A stretch of 5,379 nt of DNA from Kiloniellales bacterium (GCA_022360075.1 JAKSDN010001272.1:1-5379); one strand, 5' to 3'; numbered from the stretch's first letter, positions 1 to 5,379 are shown. Numbers and translations: made by a program. Notes: generated by a model not told the origin, from the letters alone.

Positions 1-207
1 CACTTCCAGATGCTCGCCGATCACGTCGAACAGCAGCGCGTCCTTGCTCTCGTAGTAGTGATAGAGCAGCGCCTTGGACACGCCGCAGTCCGCCGCGATC
101 GAGGCCATGGAGACCCGGTCGAAGCCGTCGTCGGCGAACAGCCGCGCGGCCCGGCTCAGGATCGCGCGGCGCTTGTCGTCGTAGTCGGTCGCCCGGGTCC
201 GGGCCAT
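1..207 (-). CDS. TetR/AcrR-family transcriptional regulator, N-terminal part (candidate PaaR)
   Basis: This is a partial gene: it starts with ATG at 207-205 and stays open to the left edge, giving 69 residues. They form a TetR-type DNA-binding domain. Residues 11-30 make the first helix (DKRRAILSRAARLFADDGFD). The helix-turn-helix spans about 31-53 and contains the family's typical ending VSKALLYHYYESKDALL. The C-terminal ligand-binding domain lies outside the window, so the effector cannot be read. GGAG at 218-215 sits 7 bases before the ATG and supports this start. The gene lies downstream of paaK on the same strand, 259 bases away. TetR-family PaaR repressors that respond to phenylacetyl-CoA are known in several bacteria, so PaaR is a reasonable inference from context, with the dyad at 4370-4391 as its probable site. 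The family call is firm; the specific role is moderate. Confidence 0.93.
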   Translation of the reverse strand, partial: MARTRATDYDDKRRAILSRAARLFADDGFDRVSMASIAADCGVSKALLYHYYESKDALLFDVIGEHLEV

Positions 208-294
208 GGGTTTACTCCGAAAGCCTCGTGCTTAGATCGTGGGGGCTGCCTTTTCGGCGCTCCGCGCCAGCCCCCCACCCGTCGCTGCGCGCCG

Positions 295-317
295 GCCTCC
301 CCCTCAAGGGGGGAGGC
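295..317. repeat. Palindromic core of the left repeat copy (stem-loop)
   Basis: GCCTCCCCC (295-303) pairs perfectly with GGGGGAGGC (309-317) around a 5-base loop, TCAAG. The 9-bp stem is very G/C-rich. No T-run follows on either strand, so it is not a standard intrinsic terminator. Confidence 0.75.
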
Positions 318-340
318 TGAATTACAGCCGCGATTGAATT

Positions 341-363
341 CCCTCCCCCCTTGAGGGGGAGGG
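341..363. repeat. Palindromic core of the right repeat copy (stem-loop)
   Basis: CCCTCCCCC (341-349) pairs perfectly with GGGGGAGGG (355-363) around the loop CTTGA. It lies about 100 bases beyond the paaK stop and is the first strong hairpin met by transcripts of that operon. No U-tract follows it in the minus-strand transcript (the next bases are GAATTC), so any termination would be factor-assisted or partial. Confidence 0.75.
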
Positions 364-466
364 CCAGGGTGGGGGGCGTCCGCGGAGCGGACAAAGGAGA
401 AGCGTAACGCCGCGAATCCGAATGGCCCGGCACCAGACGCGAGAACGGCCATTTGGCGAGGCGGCA

Positions 467-1774
467 TCACCGCGACCGCTTGTCCACGATCCGCCGCGCT
501 TTGCCGGCGGAGCGTTCGACGGCCTCCGGCTCGCCGACCTCGACGGTGGCGGTGATGCCGATCACGCTCTTGACGTGATGGGCCAGCTCCTGGGCGCTCG
601 CTTTGCGCTGCTCGGCGTCGGCACAGTCGGGCAGGGCCTCGGCGCAGATCTTCATCGCGTCCATGCGGCCCTCGCGGGTGAGCTCGATCTGGTAGTGCGG
701 GGCGAGGCCGGCGCACTTGAGGACCTGCTCCTCGATCTGGCTCGGGAAGACGTTGACGCCGCGCACGATCATCATGTCGTCGGAGCGCCCGGTGACCTTC
801 TCCATGCGGCGCATCGTGCGCGCCGTGCCGGGCAGCAGTCGGGTCAGGTCGCGCGTGCGGTAGCGGATGATCGGAAAGGCCTCCTTGGTGAGCGAGGTGA
901 AGACCAGCTCGCCCTTCTCGCCGTCCTCCAGCGGTTCGCCGCTCTCCGGATCGATCACCTCCGGATAGAAGTGGTCTTCCCAGATGTGCAGGCCGTCCTT
1001 GGTCTCGACGCACTCGTTGGCGACGCCGGGCCCCATCACTTCGGAGAGGCCGTAGATGTCGACGGCGTGCATGTCGAAGGCGCGCTCGATCTCCGCGCGC
1101 ATGGCGTTGGTCCAGGGCTCGGCGCCGAAGATGCCGACCTTGAGCGAGTTGTCGCGCGGGTCGAGCCCCTGGGCGCGGAAGGAATCGAGGATCGAGAGCA
1201 TGTAGGAGGGCGTGACCATGATCACGTCGGGCTTGAAGTCCTGGATCAGCGTGATCTGGCGCTCGGTCATGCCGCCGGAGACCGGCACCACGGTGCAGCC
1301 GAGGCGCTCGGCGCCGTAGTGTGCGCCGAGGCCGCCGGTGAAGAGGCCGTAGCCGTAGGCCACATGCACGATGTCGCCGGGCCGGCCGCCGGAAGCGCGG
1401 ATCGAGCGCGCGACGACCTCGGCCCAGGTCTCGACGTCGCGCCGCGTGTAGCCGACCACCGTGGGACGGCCAGTCGTGCCGGAGGAGGCGTGCACGCGGG
1501 CCAGGCGCTCGCGCGGCACGGCGAACATGCCGAAGGGATAGTTGTCGCGCATGTCCTGCTTCACGGTGAAGGGGAACTTCGCCAGGTCCGAGAGCTGCTT
1601 CAGGTCGTCTGGATGGACCCCGGCGGCGTCGAACTTCGCCCTGTAGACCGGCGCGTTCTCGTAGGCATGGCGCAGGCTCCATTGCAGGCGCTCGAGCTGC
1701 AGCGCGGCGAGCTCGTCACGCGAGGCGGTCTCGATCGGGTCGAGATCGCCGGGCTTGGGGCTGAGATCCTTCAC
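467..1774 (-). CDS. paaK: Phenylacetate-CoA ligase PaaK
   Basis: This cytoplasmic ANL-superfamily enzyme makes phenylacetyl-CoA from phenylacetate, ATP and CoA, via a phenylacetyl-adenylate; it is the entry step of the pathway. The product is 435 residues, the usual length for bacterial PaaK. Visible motifs in order: the ATP-binding loop HASSGTTGRPTVVGYT (95-110), FGAEPW (216-221), the adenine/substrate motif DIYGLSEVMGPGV (239-251), RYRTRDL (304-310), the hinge and mobile-domain motif GRSDDMMIVRGVNVFP (329-344), and GKARRIVDKR (424-433), whose lysine is the likely A10 adenylation lysine. The start is GTG. An in-frame TGA lies only two codons upstream (1780-1778), and AGGAGG at 1786-1781 is 6 bases before the GTG, so the start is well fixed. 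It is the last gene of the paaG-I-J-K run, 43 bases after paaJ. It appears intact. Pseudomonas nomenclature calls this enzyme PaaF. Confidence 0.97.
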   Translation of the reverse strand: MKDLSPKPGDLDPIETASRDELAALQLERLQWSLRHAYENAPVYRAKFDAAGVHPDDLKQLSDLAKFPFTVKQDMRDNYPFGMFAVPRERLARVHASSGTTGRPTVVGYTRRDVETWAEVVARSIRASGGRPGDIVHVAYGYGLFTGGLGAHYGAERLGCTVVPVSGGMTERQITLIQDFKPDVIMVTPSYMLSILDSFRAQGLDPRDNSLKVGIFGAEPWTNAMRAEIERAFDMHAVDIYGLSEVMGPGVANECVETKDGLHIWEDHFYPEVIDPESGEPLEDGEKGELVFTSLTKEAFPIIRYRTRDLTRLLPGTARTMRRMEKVTGRSDDMMIVRGVNVFPSQIEEQVLKCAGLAPHYQIELTREGRMDAMKICAEALPDCADAEQRKASAQELAHHVKSVIGITATVEVGEPEAVERSAGKARRIVDKRSR

Positions 1775-1777
1775 GGC

Positions 1778-1786
1778 TCACCTCCT
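1778..1786 (-). promoter_or_regulatory. Strong ribosome binding site for paaK
   Basis: AGGAGGTGA is complementary to the anti-Shine-Dalgarno end of 16S rRNA over 9 bases. Its TGA is also the stop codon in frame just ahead of the gene. It fixes the GTG at 1774 as the start. A second, shorter purine box, GGGAGGAAA (1803-1795), lies 8 bases further upstream with no start codon at a suitable distance. Confidence 0.85.
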
Positions 1787-1817
1787 GAAAGCGATTTCCT
1801 CCCTGGGCAGCCTCTTG

Positions 1818-3023
1818 TCAGGGCCGCTCCAGGACCAGAGCAATGCCCTGGCCGATGCCGATGCACATCGTGCAGAGCGCGCGGCGCAGACCGTGCGCCT
1901 TCATCTCGAGCGTGGCGGTCAGCGCCAGGCGCGCGCCCGACATGCCGAGTGGATGGCCGAGCGCGATCGCGCCACCATTGGGATTGACCTGCTCCGCGTC
2001 GTCCGGCAGGCCGAGCTGGCGCAGCGTGGCGAGCGCTTGGGCGGCGAAGGCCTCGTTCAGCTCGATCACGTCGAGGTCGTCGATCTTCAGGCCCAGGCGC
2101 TCGAGCAGCTTGCGCGAGGCCGGCGCCGGGCCGATGCCCATGATGCGCGGCGGCACGCCGGCCGTCGTCGCGCCGACCACGCGGGCCAGCGGCCTCAGAC
2201 TATGTGTCTTCACGGCCTCATCCGAGGCGACGATCAGCGCGGCCGCGCCGTCGTTCACGCCCGAAGCGTTGCCGGCGGTCACGGTGCCGTCCTTGCGGAA
2301 GGGCGTGGGCAGCTTCGCGAGCTTCTCCAGGGAGGTGCGGCGCGGGTGCTCGTCGCGTTCGACCACGATCGGCTCGCCCTTGCGCTGCGGGATCGTGACC
2401 TCGACGATCTCCTCGGCCAGGCGCCCGCTTTCCTGCGCGGCGGCGGCGCGCTCCTGGCTGCGCAGGGCAAAGGCATCCTGATCGGCGCGGCTCACCTGGA
2501 ACTCCTCGGCGACGTTCTCGGCCGTCTCCGGCATCGAGTCGATGCCGAACTGCTTTTCGATCCTCTTGTTGACGAAGCGCCATCCGATCGTCGTGTCGTA
2601 GATCTCGGCCTTGCGCGAGAAGGCCGTGTCCGCTTTGGGCATCACGAAGGGCGCACGCGACATGCTCTCGACGCCACCGGCGATCATGACATCGGCCTCG
2701 CCGGTCTTGATCGTGCGCGCGGCCTGGCCGAGCGCGTCGAGGCCCGAGCCGCAGAGGCGGTTCACCGTTCCGCCCGGCACCTCGATCGGCAGGCCGGCCA
2801 GCAGGCCGGCCAGGCGCGCGACATTGCGATTGTCCTCGCCGGCCTGGTTGGCACAGCCGAGGATCACGTCGTCGATGGCCTGCGGATCGAGGCTCGGCGT
2901 GCGCGCCATGACCTCGCGGATGGTCAGCGCCGCCAGGTCGTCGGGGCGCTGGCTCGCCAGAGCACCGCCGAAGCGGCCGATCGGCGTGCGCACGCCGGCG
3001 CAGATGTAGGCCCCGCGGGTCAT
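1818..3023 (-). CDS. paaJ: 3-oxoadipyl-CoA / 3-oxo-5,6-dehydrosuberyl-CoA thiolase PaaJ
   Basis: This thiolase cleaves 3-oxoacyl-CoA with free CoA. In phenylacetate degradation it acts twice: on 3-oxo-5,6-dehydrosuberyl-CoA after ring opening, and on 3-oxoadipyl-CoA to give acetyl-CoA and succinyl-CoA. The product is 401 residues, the normal PaaJ/PcaF length. Catalytic residues are all visible: nucleophile Cys91 in NRLCGSG, the NEAF motif (323-326), His357 in [11 protein letters not shown], and Cys387 in CIGIGQG. The segment [12 protein letters not shown] (141-152) is typical of the PcaF/PaaJ subgroup as opposed to general acetyl-CoA acetyltransferases. The ATG at 3023 overlaps the paaI stop as ATGA, and AGGAG at 3036-3032 lies 8 bases ahead, so translation is probably coupled. 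A longer reading frame into paaI was rejected because it only runs through that gene out of frame. By sequence alone it could be called pcaF; the neighbours favour paaJ. Confidence 0.95.
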   Translation of the reverse strand: MTRGAYICAGVRTPIGRFGGALASQRPDDLAALTIREVMARTPSLDPQAIDDVILGCANQAGEDNRNVARLAGLLAGLPIEVPGGTVNRLCGSGLDALGQAARTIKTGEADVMIAGGVESMSRAPFVMPKADTAFSRKAEIYDTTIGWRFVNKRIEKQFGIDSMPETAENVAEEFQVSRADQDAFALRSQERAAAAQESGRLAEEIVEVTIPQRKGEPIVVERDEHPRRTSLEKLAKLPTPFRKDGTVTAGNASGVNDGAAALIVASDEAVKTHSLRPLARVVGATTAGVPPRIMGIGPAPASRKLLERLGLKIDDLDVIELNEAFAAQALATLRQLGLPDDAEQVNPNGGAIALGHPLGMSGARLALTATLEMKAHGLRRALCTMCIGIGQGIALVLERP

Positions 3024-3487
3024 GCCGGCATCTCCTCTTCGGTCTCCGGCAGCAGGCTGCCCTTGACGCTGCGCGAGTGGCCGCGGAACTCGGCGATCAG
3101 GGCGCCGTCGTCCCGGGTCACGGTGATGTCGTAGATGCCCGAGCGGCCGAAGCGGGCGTTCTCGCGCGCGACGGCGGTCAGGCGGTCGCCCTGATAGGCG
3201 GGCGCGACGAAGGTGATCGAGCAGTGCTGGGCAACCGTGCGCTGGTTGTAGCCGTTGCAGGCGAAGGCGAAGGCGCTGTCGGCCAGGGTGAAGACGTAGC
3301 CGCCGTGGCACATGCCGTGGCCGTTGCTCATGGCCTCGGTGACCGTCATCGATATCCTGGCTTCGCCCGGCGCGACCGCCTCGAGCCGCATGCCGAGCTT
3401 TTGCGAGGCCAGGTCGTCGCGCCACATCGTCTTCGCGCAGGCCTTCGCCAGGGCCTCGGGCGTCATCGTCTCCGACTCGCGGGTCAT
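3020..3487 (-). CDS. paaI: Hotdog-fold hydroxyphenylacetyl-CoA thioesterase PaaI
   Basis: PaaI is a small hotdog-fold acyl-CoA thioesterase, normally a tetramer, that hydrolyses phenylacetyl-CoA derivatives such as hydroxylated esters and so frees CoA when the pathway stalls. The signature is clear: NGHGMCHGGYVFTLADSAFA (55-74), where Asp70 is the catalytic acid expected for the PaaI subgroup. The core continues through HCSITFVAPAYQGDRL (88-103), the usual central strands. Length is 155 residues from the ATG at 3487, whose last bases overlap the paaG stop as ATGA. A second in-frame ATG at 3466 (Met8) would give 148 residues, nearer to the lengths I recall for characterised PaaI proteins, but its GGAG is only 3 bases away, so the first ATG is preferred. 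The short C-terminal tail is acidic (ETEEEM). It is the second gene of the operon, between paaG and paaJ. Confidence 0.94.
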   Translation of the reverse strand: MTRESETMTPEALAKACAKTMWRDDLASQKLGMRLEAVAPGEARISMTVTEAMSNGHGMCHGGYVFTLADSAFAFACNGYNQRTVAQHCSITFVAPAYQGDRLTAVARENARFGRSGIYDITVTRDDGALIAEFRGHSRSVKGSLLPETEEEMPA

Positions 3488-4287
3488 GGCTTGTCCCTAC
3501 GCCCGATGAAGTTCGGCGGGCGCTTGCCGAGGAAGGCGGCGACGCCCTCGGCGTAGTCCGGGGTGCGGCCAGCCTCGCCCTGCAGGTCGCGTTCGAGGTC
3601 GAGCTGCCGGTCGAGGCTGTTGGTCGCCGCGGCCTGGATGGCCTGCTTGGTCAGGCCGAGGCCGACGGTCGGGCCCTTGGCTAAGCTCTCGACCAGGGCG
3701 CGGGCCTCGGTCATCAGGGACCCATCCTCGACGGCCTGCCAGATCAGGCCCCAGTCGGCGGCCTGCTCGGCCGAGAGCGGCATGCCGGTCAGGGTCAGGG
3801 CCTTGGCGCGAGCCTCGCCGATCAGGCGGGTCAGGCTCCAGCTCCCTCCGGAGTCGGGCACCAGGCCGATCTTGCAAAAGGCCTGGATGAAGCGTGCGGA
3901 CTTGGCCGCCAGCACGATGTCGCAGGCGAGCGCGATGTTGGCGCCGGCGCCGGCCGCGACCCCGTTCACCGCGCAGACCACCGGCTTTTCCATCGAGCGG
4001 ATCAGCCGGATCAGCGGATTGTAGAAGTCCTCTAGCGTCGCCGCGAGATCGAAGGGCTGCTCGGCCGCCGCGGGATCGCGCTCCTCCAGGTCCTGTCCGG
4101 CGCAGAAGGCGCGGCCGCTGCCGGTCAGCAGCACCGCCCGGCAGGCGGGATCGGCGGCGGCTTCACTCAGCGCCGCGCGCAGCGCCCGGTGCATTTCCTC
4201 GTTGAAGGCATTGAGCTTGTCGGGCCGATTGAGGCTCAGGACGACGGAGCCCTCGCCTGGCTCGACGCTCACCGTTGGCTCGCTCAT
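3484..4287 (-). CDS. paaG: 1,2-epoxyphenylacetyl-CoA isomerase PaaG
   Basis: PaaG is a crotonase-fold enzyme that converts ring-1,2-epoxyphenylacetyl-CoA to the seven-membered oxepin-CoA; in E. coli it also moves a double bond later in the pathway. The product is 267 residues against about 262 for E. coli PaaG. Visible features: LNRPDKLNAFNEEM (19-32), the oxyanion-hole segments FCAGQDL (61-67) and NGVAAGAGANIAL (108-120), and IGLVPDSGGSW (140-150). By alignment from memory, both glutamates of true enoyl-CoA hydratases are replaced (Asn117 and Phe137), while Asp145 in the VPDSGG motif occupies the place used for proton transfer in isomerase-type crotonases. This supports an isomerase rather than a hydratase such as PaaF. 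The C-terminal region with LERDLQGEAGRTPDYAEGV (231-249) is also PaaG-like. The ATG at 4287 has GGAG at 4301-4298, 10 bases upstream. First gene of the operon, next to the divergent control region. Confidence 0.95.
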   Translation of the reverse strand: MSEPTVSVEPGEGSVVLSLNRPDKLNAFNEEMHRALRAALSEAAADPACRAVLLTGSGRAFCAGQDLEERDPAAAEQPFDLAATLEDFYNPLIRLIRSMEKPVVCAVNGVAAGAGANIALACDIVLAAKSARFIQAFCKIGLVPDSGGSWSLTRLIGEARAKALTLTGMPLSAEQAADWGLIWQAVEDGSLMTEARALVESLAKGPTVGLGLTKQAIQAAATNSLDRQLDLERDLQGEAGRTPDYAEGVAAFLGKRPPNFIGRRDKP

Positions 4288-4365
4288 GGTCGCTGTTCTC
4301 CGCCCTTGGGCGCCGGCTCGAGTGGCTTGTGATTGTCGTGTCGAGCTCTCCCTTAGCGAAAAGAG

Positions 4366-4394
4366 TTGCATAAACCGGCCGGACGGTCAATATT
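4366..4394 (+). promoter_or_regulatory. Possible promoter for paaN
   Basis: A weak sigma-70-like pair reads rightward: TTGCAT (4366-4371) as -35 and AATATT (4389-4394) as -10, 17 bases apart. TATTAA (4391-4396) is an alternative -10 with 19-base spacing. The only A/T-rich patch in the divergent region is here. Each box matches the consensus only in part (3 of 6 and 4 of 6), so this is a suggestion. Transcription would begin near 4401-4406. Facing the other way, TTGACC (4390-4385) is a fair -35 for paaG, but I see no good -10 at the right distance. Confidence 0.35.
4370..4391. promoter_or_regulatory. Palindromic operator-like site between paaG and paaN
   Basis: This 22-base imperfect dyad has outer AT...AT, half-sites ACCG (4374-4377) and CGGT (4384-4387), and a G/C-rich centre. 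The inner 14 bases, ACCGGCCGGACGGT, are symmetric at 12 of 14 positions, and the outermost two bases on each side are symmetric too. TetR-family dimers bind dyads of this size. It lies in the spacer between the promoter-like boxes for paaN and over the best -35 box facing paaG, so bound protein could repress both directions. The TetR gene at the left end of the window is the natural candidate, but the link is inference. Confidence 0.55.
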
Positions 4395-4408
4395 AAGCAT
4401 CGGTACAA

Positions 4409-4432
4409 AACGGCGCTTCCGAGAGCGCCGTT
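4409..4432 (+). promoter_or_regulatory. Perfect 9-bp stem-loop in the presumed paaN leader
   Basis: AACGGCGCT (4409-4417) pairs perfectly with AGCGCCGTT (4424-4432) around the 6-base loop TCCGAG. It lies between the operator-like dyad and the paaN ribosome binding site, 5 bases before GGGGAG. It could be a 5' mRNA stem that stabilises the transcript or tunes translation, or a second protein-binding dyad in the DNA. No U-run follows, so it is not a terminator. Confidence 0.5.
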
Positions 4433-4437
4433 CGGAC

Positions 4438-4443
4438 GGGGAG
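4438..4443 (+). promoter_or_regulatory. Ribosome binding site for paaN
   Basis: GGGGAG lies 7 bases before the GTG at 4451. The upstream frame reaches TAA at 4394-4396 without another start codon, so this box fixes the GTG start. Confidence 0.75.
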
Positions 4444-4450
4444 AGCTGAC

Positions 4451-5379
4451 GTGAGCCGTTTCTTCCAGGCGCACCGCGAGACACTGGACGCTGCCTTGGA
4501 AGCCGCGCGCCGGCGCGACTACTGGGCGCCCTTCCCGGAAGTGCCGAGCGGCAAGATCTACGGCGAGACCGCCAAGGCCGACGGCGAGGCCGCCTTCGAG
4601 GCACGCCGCGGCAAGCCCTTCGCGCTGGCGGACCATCCGAGCGACGGCCGCCAAGTCGGTACCGAGCAGTCGCCCTACGGGCTCGATCTCGACATTACTT
4701 ATCCGGCGGCCGGCATCGATCAGCTGATCGAGGCTTCGACGGCGGCGGGCCTGGCCTGGGGCCGGGCTTCGGTCGAGGAGCGGGTCGGCGTCTGCCTGGA
4801 GATTCTGCAGCGCCTCAACCGGCGCAGCTTCGAGATTGCCAATGCGGTGTCTCACACGACAGGCCAGGCCTTCGTGATGGCCTTTCAGGCCGGCGGTCCG
4901 CATGCCCAGGACCGCGGTCTCGAAGCGGTCGCCTATGCCTACGCCGAGATGACGCGCACGCCGCGCAACGCGACCTGGAGCAAGCCCCAGGGCAAGCGCG
5001 CGCCGATCGTGCTGGAAAAGGAGTTCCGCCTCGTGCCGCGCGGCATCGCCCTCACGATCGGCTGCGCGACTTTTCCCACCTGGAACGCCTTTCCGGGGCT
5101 CTTCGCGAGCCTGGCGACCGGCAATTCGGTCATCGTCAAGCCGCATCCCCGTGCCATCCTGCCGCTCGCGATCACGCTCGAGGTCGGCCGCGCGGTGCTG
5201 GCAGAGGCCGGCTTCGATCCCAACGTCCTGCTGCTCGCCGTCGACGCGCCCGGCGCGGAGATCACGAAAGACCTGGTGCGGCGCCCGGAAGTGCGGATCG
5301 TCGACTTCACCGGCTCCAACGCCTTCGGCCATTGGCTGCGCGAGAACGCGGGCGACCGGCAGCTCTACACCGAGGAGGC
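4451..5379 (+). CDS. paaN: Phenylacetate-pathway aldehyde dehydrogenase PaaN (PaaZ-type), partial
   Basis: The gene starts with GTG at 4451 and runs off the right edge after 309 complete codons. It is a divergent member of the aldehyde dehydrogenase superfamily that oxidises the ring-opened semialdehyde (3-oxo-5,6-dehydrosuberyl-CoA semialdehyde) to the acid with NAD(P)+. Visible features: the PaaN-type N-terminus with YWAPFPEVPSGKIYGE (24-39), HTTGQAFVMAFQAGGPHAQD (135-154), the substrate-site region GCATFPTWNAFPG (204-216) with the conserved ALDH Asn at 212, the cofactor-binding Lys230 in VIVKPHP, and the Rossmann signature FTGSNAFG (286-293). The catalytic Glu and Cys lie beyond the window. 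The sequence resembles, from memory, the shorter PaaN form (roughly 550 residues) without a MaoC hydratase domain, unlike E. coli PaaZ; the C-terminus would be needed to prove this. It is divergent from paaG with a shared control region. Confidence 0.92.
   Translation, partial: MSRFFQAHRETLDAALEAARRRDYWAPFPEVPSGKIYGETAKADGEAAFEARRGKPFALADHPSDGRQVGTEQSPYGLDLDITYPAAGIDQLIEASTAAGLAWGRASVEERVGVCLEILQRLNRRSFEIANAVSHTTGQAFVMAFQAGGPHAQDRGLEAVAYAYAEMTRTPRNATWSKPQGKRAPIVLEKEFRLVPRGIALTIGCATFPTWNAFPGLFASLATGNSVIVKPHPRAILPLAITLEVGRAVLAEAGFDPNVLLLAVDAPGAEITKDLVRRPEVRIVDFTGSNAFGHWLRENAGDRQLYTEE

Larger units (their letters stand above)
258..389. repeat. Inverted pair of C/G-rich palindromic intergenic repeats
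   Basis: Two copies of one repeat face each other in the gap between paaK and the TetR gene. The outer ends, 258-280 and 367-389, match in inverted orientation at 20 of 23 positions. The 21-base palindromic cores, 296-316 and 342-362, are exact reverse complements of each other. The left copy carries about 11 extra bases (within 281-294) between outer end and core, and both copies end in AATT on the inner side. The arrangement is like REP/BIME pairs: dispersed, non-coding palindromic elements found between genes. A copy number elsewhere in the genome cannot be seen from this window. Possible roles are mRNA 3'-end protection for paaK or partial transcription attenuation. Confidence 0.8.

Noticed and set aside
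295..363. C/G-rich hairpins as intrinsic terminators
   Set aside because: The stems are strong, but neither is followed by a run of T on either strand, so they are listed only as repeats.
421..453. 7-bp inverted repeat AATGGCC...GGCCATT just beyond the paaK stop, as a terminator
   Set aside because: The loop is 19 bases, the stem is short and no T-run follows. Such a dyad is easily found by chance in this composition.
422..1987. Long open frame (521 codons) on the plus strand opposite paaK
   Set aside because: It is a shadow of paaK produced by high GC at third codon positions. The translation is low-complexity and rich in Gly, Ala, Arg, Asp and His, resembles no family, and crosses into the paaJ region.
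2791..2814. 12-base tandem direct repeat AGGCCGGCCAGC/G inside paaJ
   Set aside because: It simply encodes the Leu-Ala-Gly-rich stretch LAGLLAGLP (71-79) in a normal thiolase region, and is best explained by amino-acid repetition and codon bias.
1755..3134. Long open frame (459 codons) on the plus strand opposite paaJ
   Set aside because: Same artefact: antisense to an intact thiolase with all catalytic residues, and no recognisable motif of its own.
3024..3425. N-terminal extension of the thiolase into paaI
   Set aside because: The extra sequence is an Arg/Pro-rich out-of-frame reading of paaI. The ATG at 3023 has a strong ribosome binding site and gives the standard 401-residue length.
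4288..4371. Upstream extension of paaG to an ATG at 4371 (295 residues)
   Set aside because: The extra 28 residues do not resemble PaaG, have no good ribosome binding site, and would put the start inside the operator-like dyad. The ATG at 4287 fits family length.
4163..5332. Long open frame (389 codons) on the minus strand across paaN, the divergent region and the start of paaG
   Set aside because: It spans the intergenic control region and runs out of frame into paaG. The PaaN reading on the other strand matches a known family throughout.
1..5379. A novel defence, mobile or biosynthetic system
   Set aside because: All coding sequence is accounted for by known phenylacetate catabolism and one TetR regulator. 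I see no transposase, integrase, array or unexplained gene-sized gap; the largest gap is 259 bases and holds the repeats.

Overview
The window is GC-rich and densely coded, with GTG starts, ATGA gene overlaps and family matches that suggest an alphaproteobacterium, possibly of the Rhodospirillales or Hyphomicrobiales. That assignment rests on overall sequence style and on the paired C/G-rich intergenic repeats, so it is tentative. There is no sign of a phage, transposon, CRISPR array or RNA gene.

The content is part of an aerobic phenylacetate (phenylacetyl-CoA) catabolic locus. Reading left to right: the N-terminal half of a TetR-type regulator on the minus strand (1-207, cut by the left edge; a likely PaaR); an intergenic stretch holding an inverted pair of C/G-rich palindromic repeats (about 258-389); then four minus-strand genes transcribed in the order paaG (4287-3484), paaI (3487-3020), paaJ (3023-1818), paaK (1774-467). 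paaG/paaI and paaI/paaJ overlap by 4 bases and paaJ/paaK are 43 bases apart, so this is almost certainly one operon. A 163-base divergent control region (4288-4450) separates paaG from paaN, which runs rightward from 4451 and is cut by the right edge.

The genes fit one pathway. PaaK activates phenylacetate to phenylacetyl-CoA. The ring epoxidase PaaABCDE, not in this window, makes the ring-1,2-epoxide. PaaG isomerises the epoxide to the oxepin-CoA. A hydratase opens the ring and the PaaN/PaaZ aldehyde dehydrogenase oxidises the resulting aldehyde. PaaJ performs the thiolytic steps towards acetyl-CoA and succinyl-CoA. PaaI is a rescue thioesterase for dead-end CoA esters. Also absent here are PaaF and PaaH, and any separate ring-opening hydratase.

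The most informative non-coding signal is a 22-base imperfect palindrome at 4370-4391 with ACCG/CGGT half-sites, placed in the divergent region between weak promoter-like boxes. It is a good candidate operator for the TetR regulator at the left end. A perfect 9-bp stem-loop follows in the presumed paaN leader. I see a well-organised but essentially known catabolic cluster, and no convincing undescribed system.
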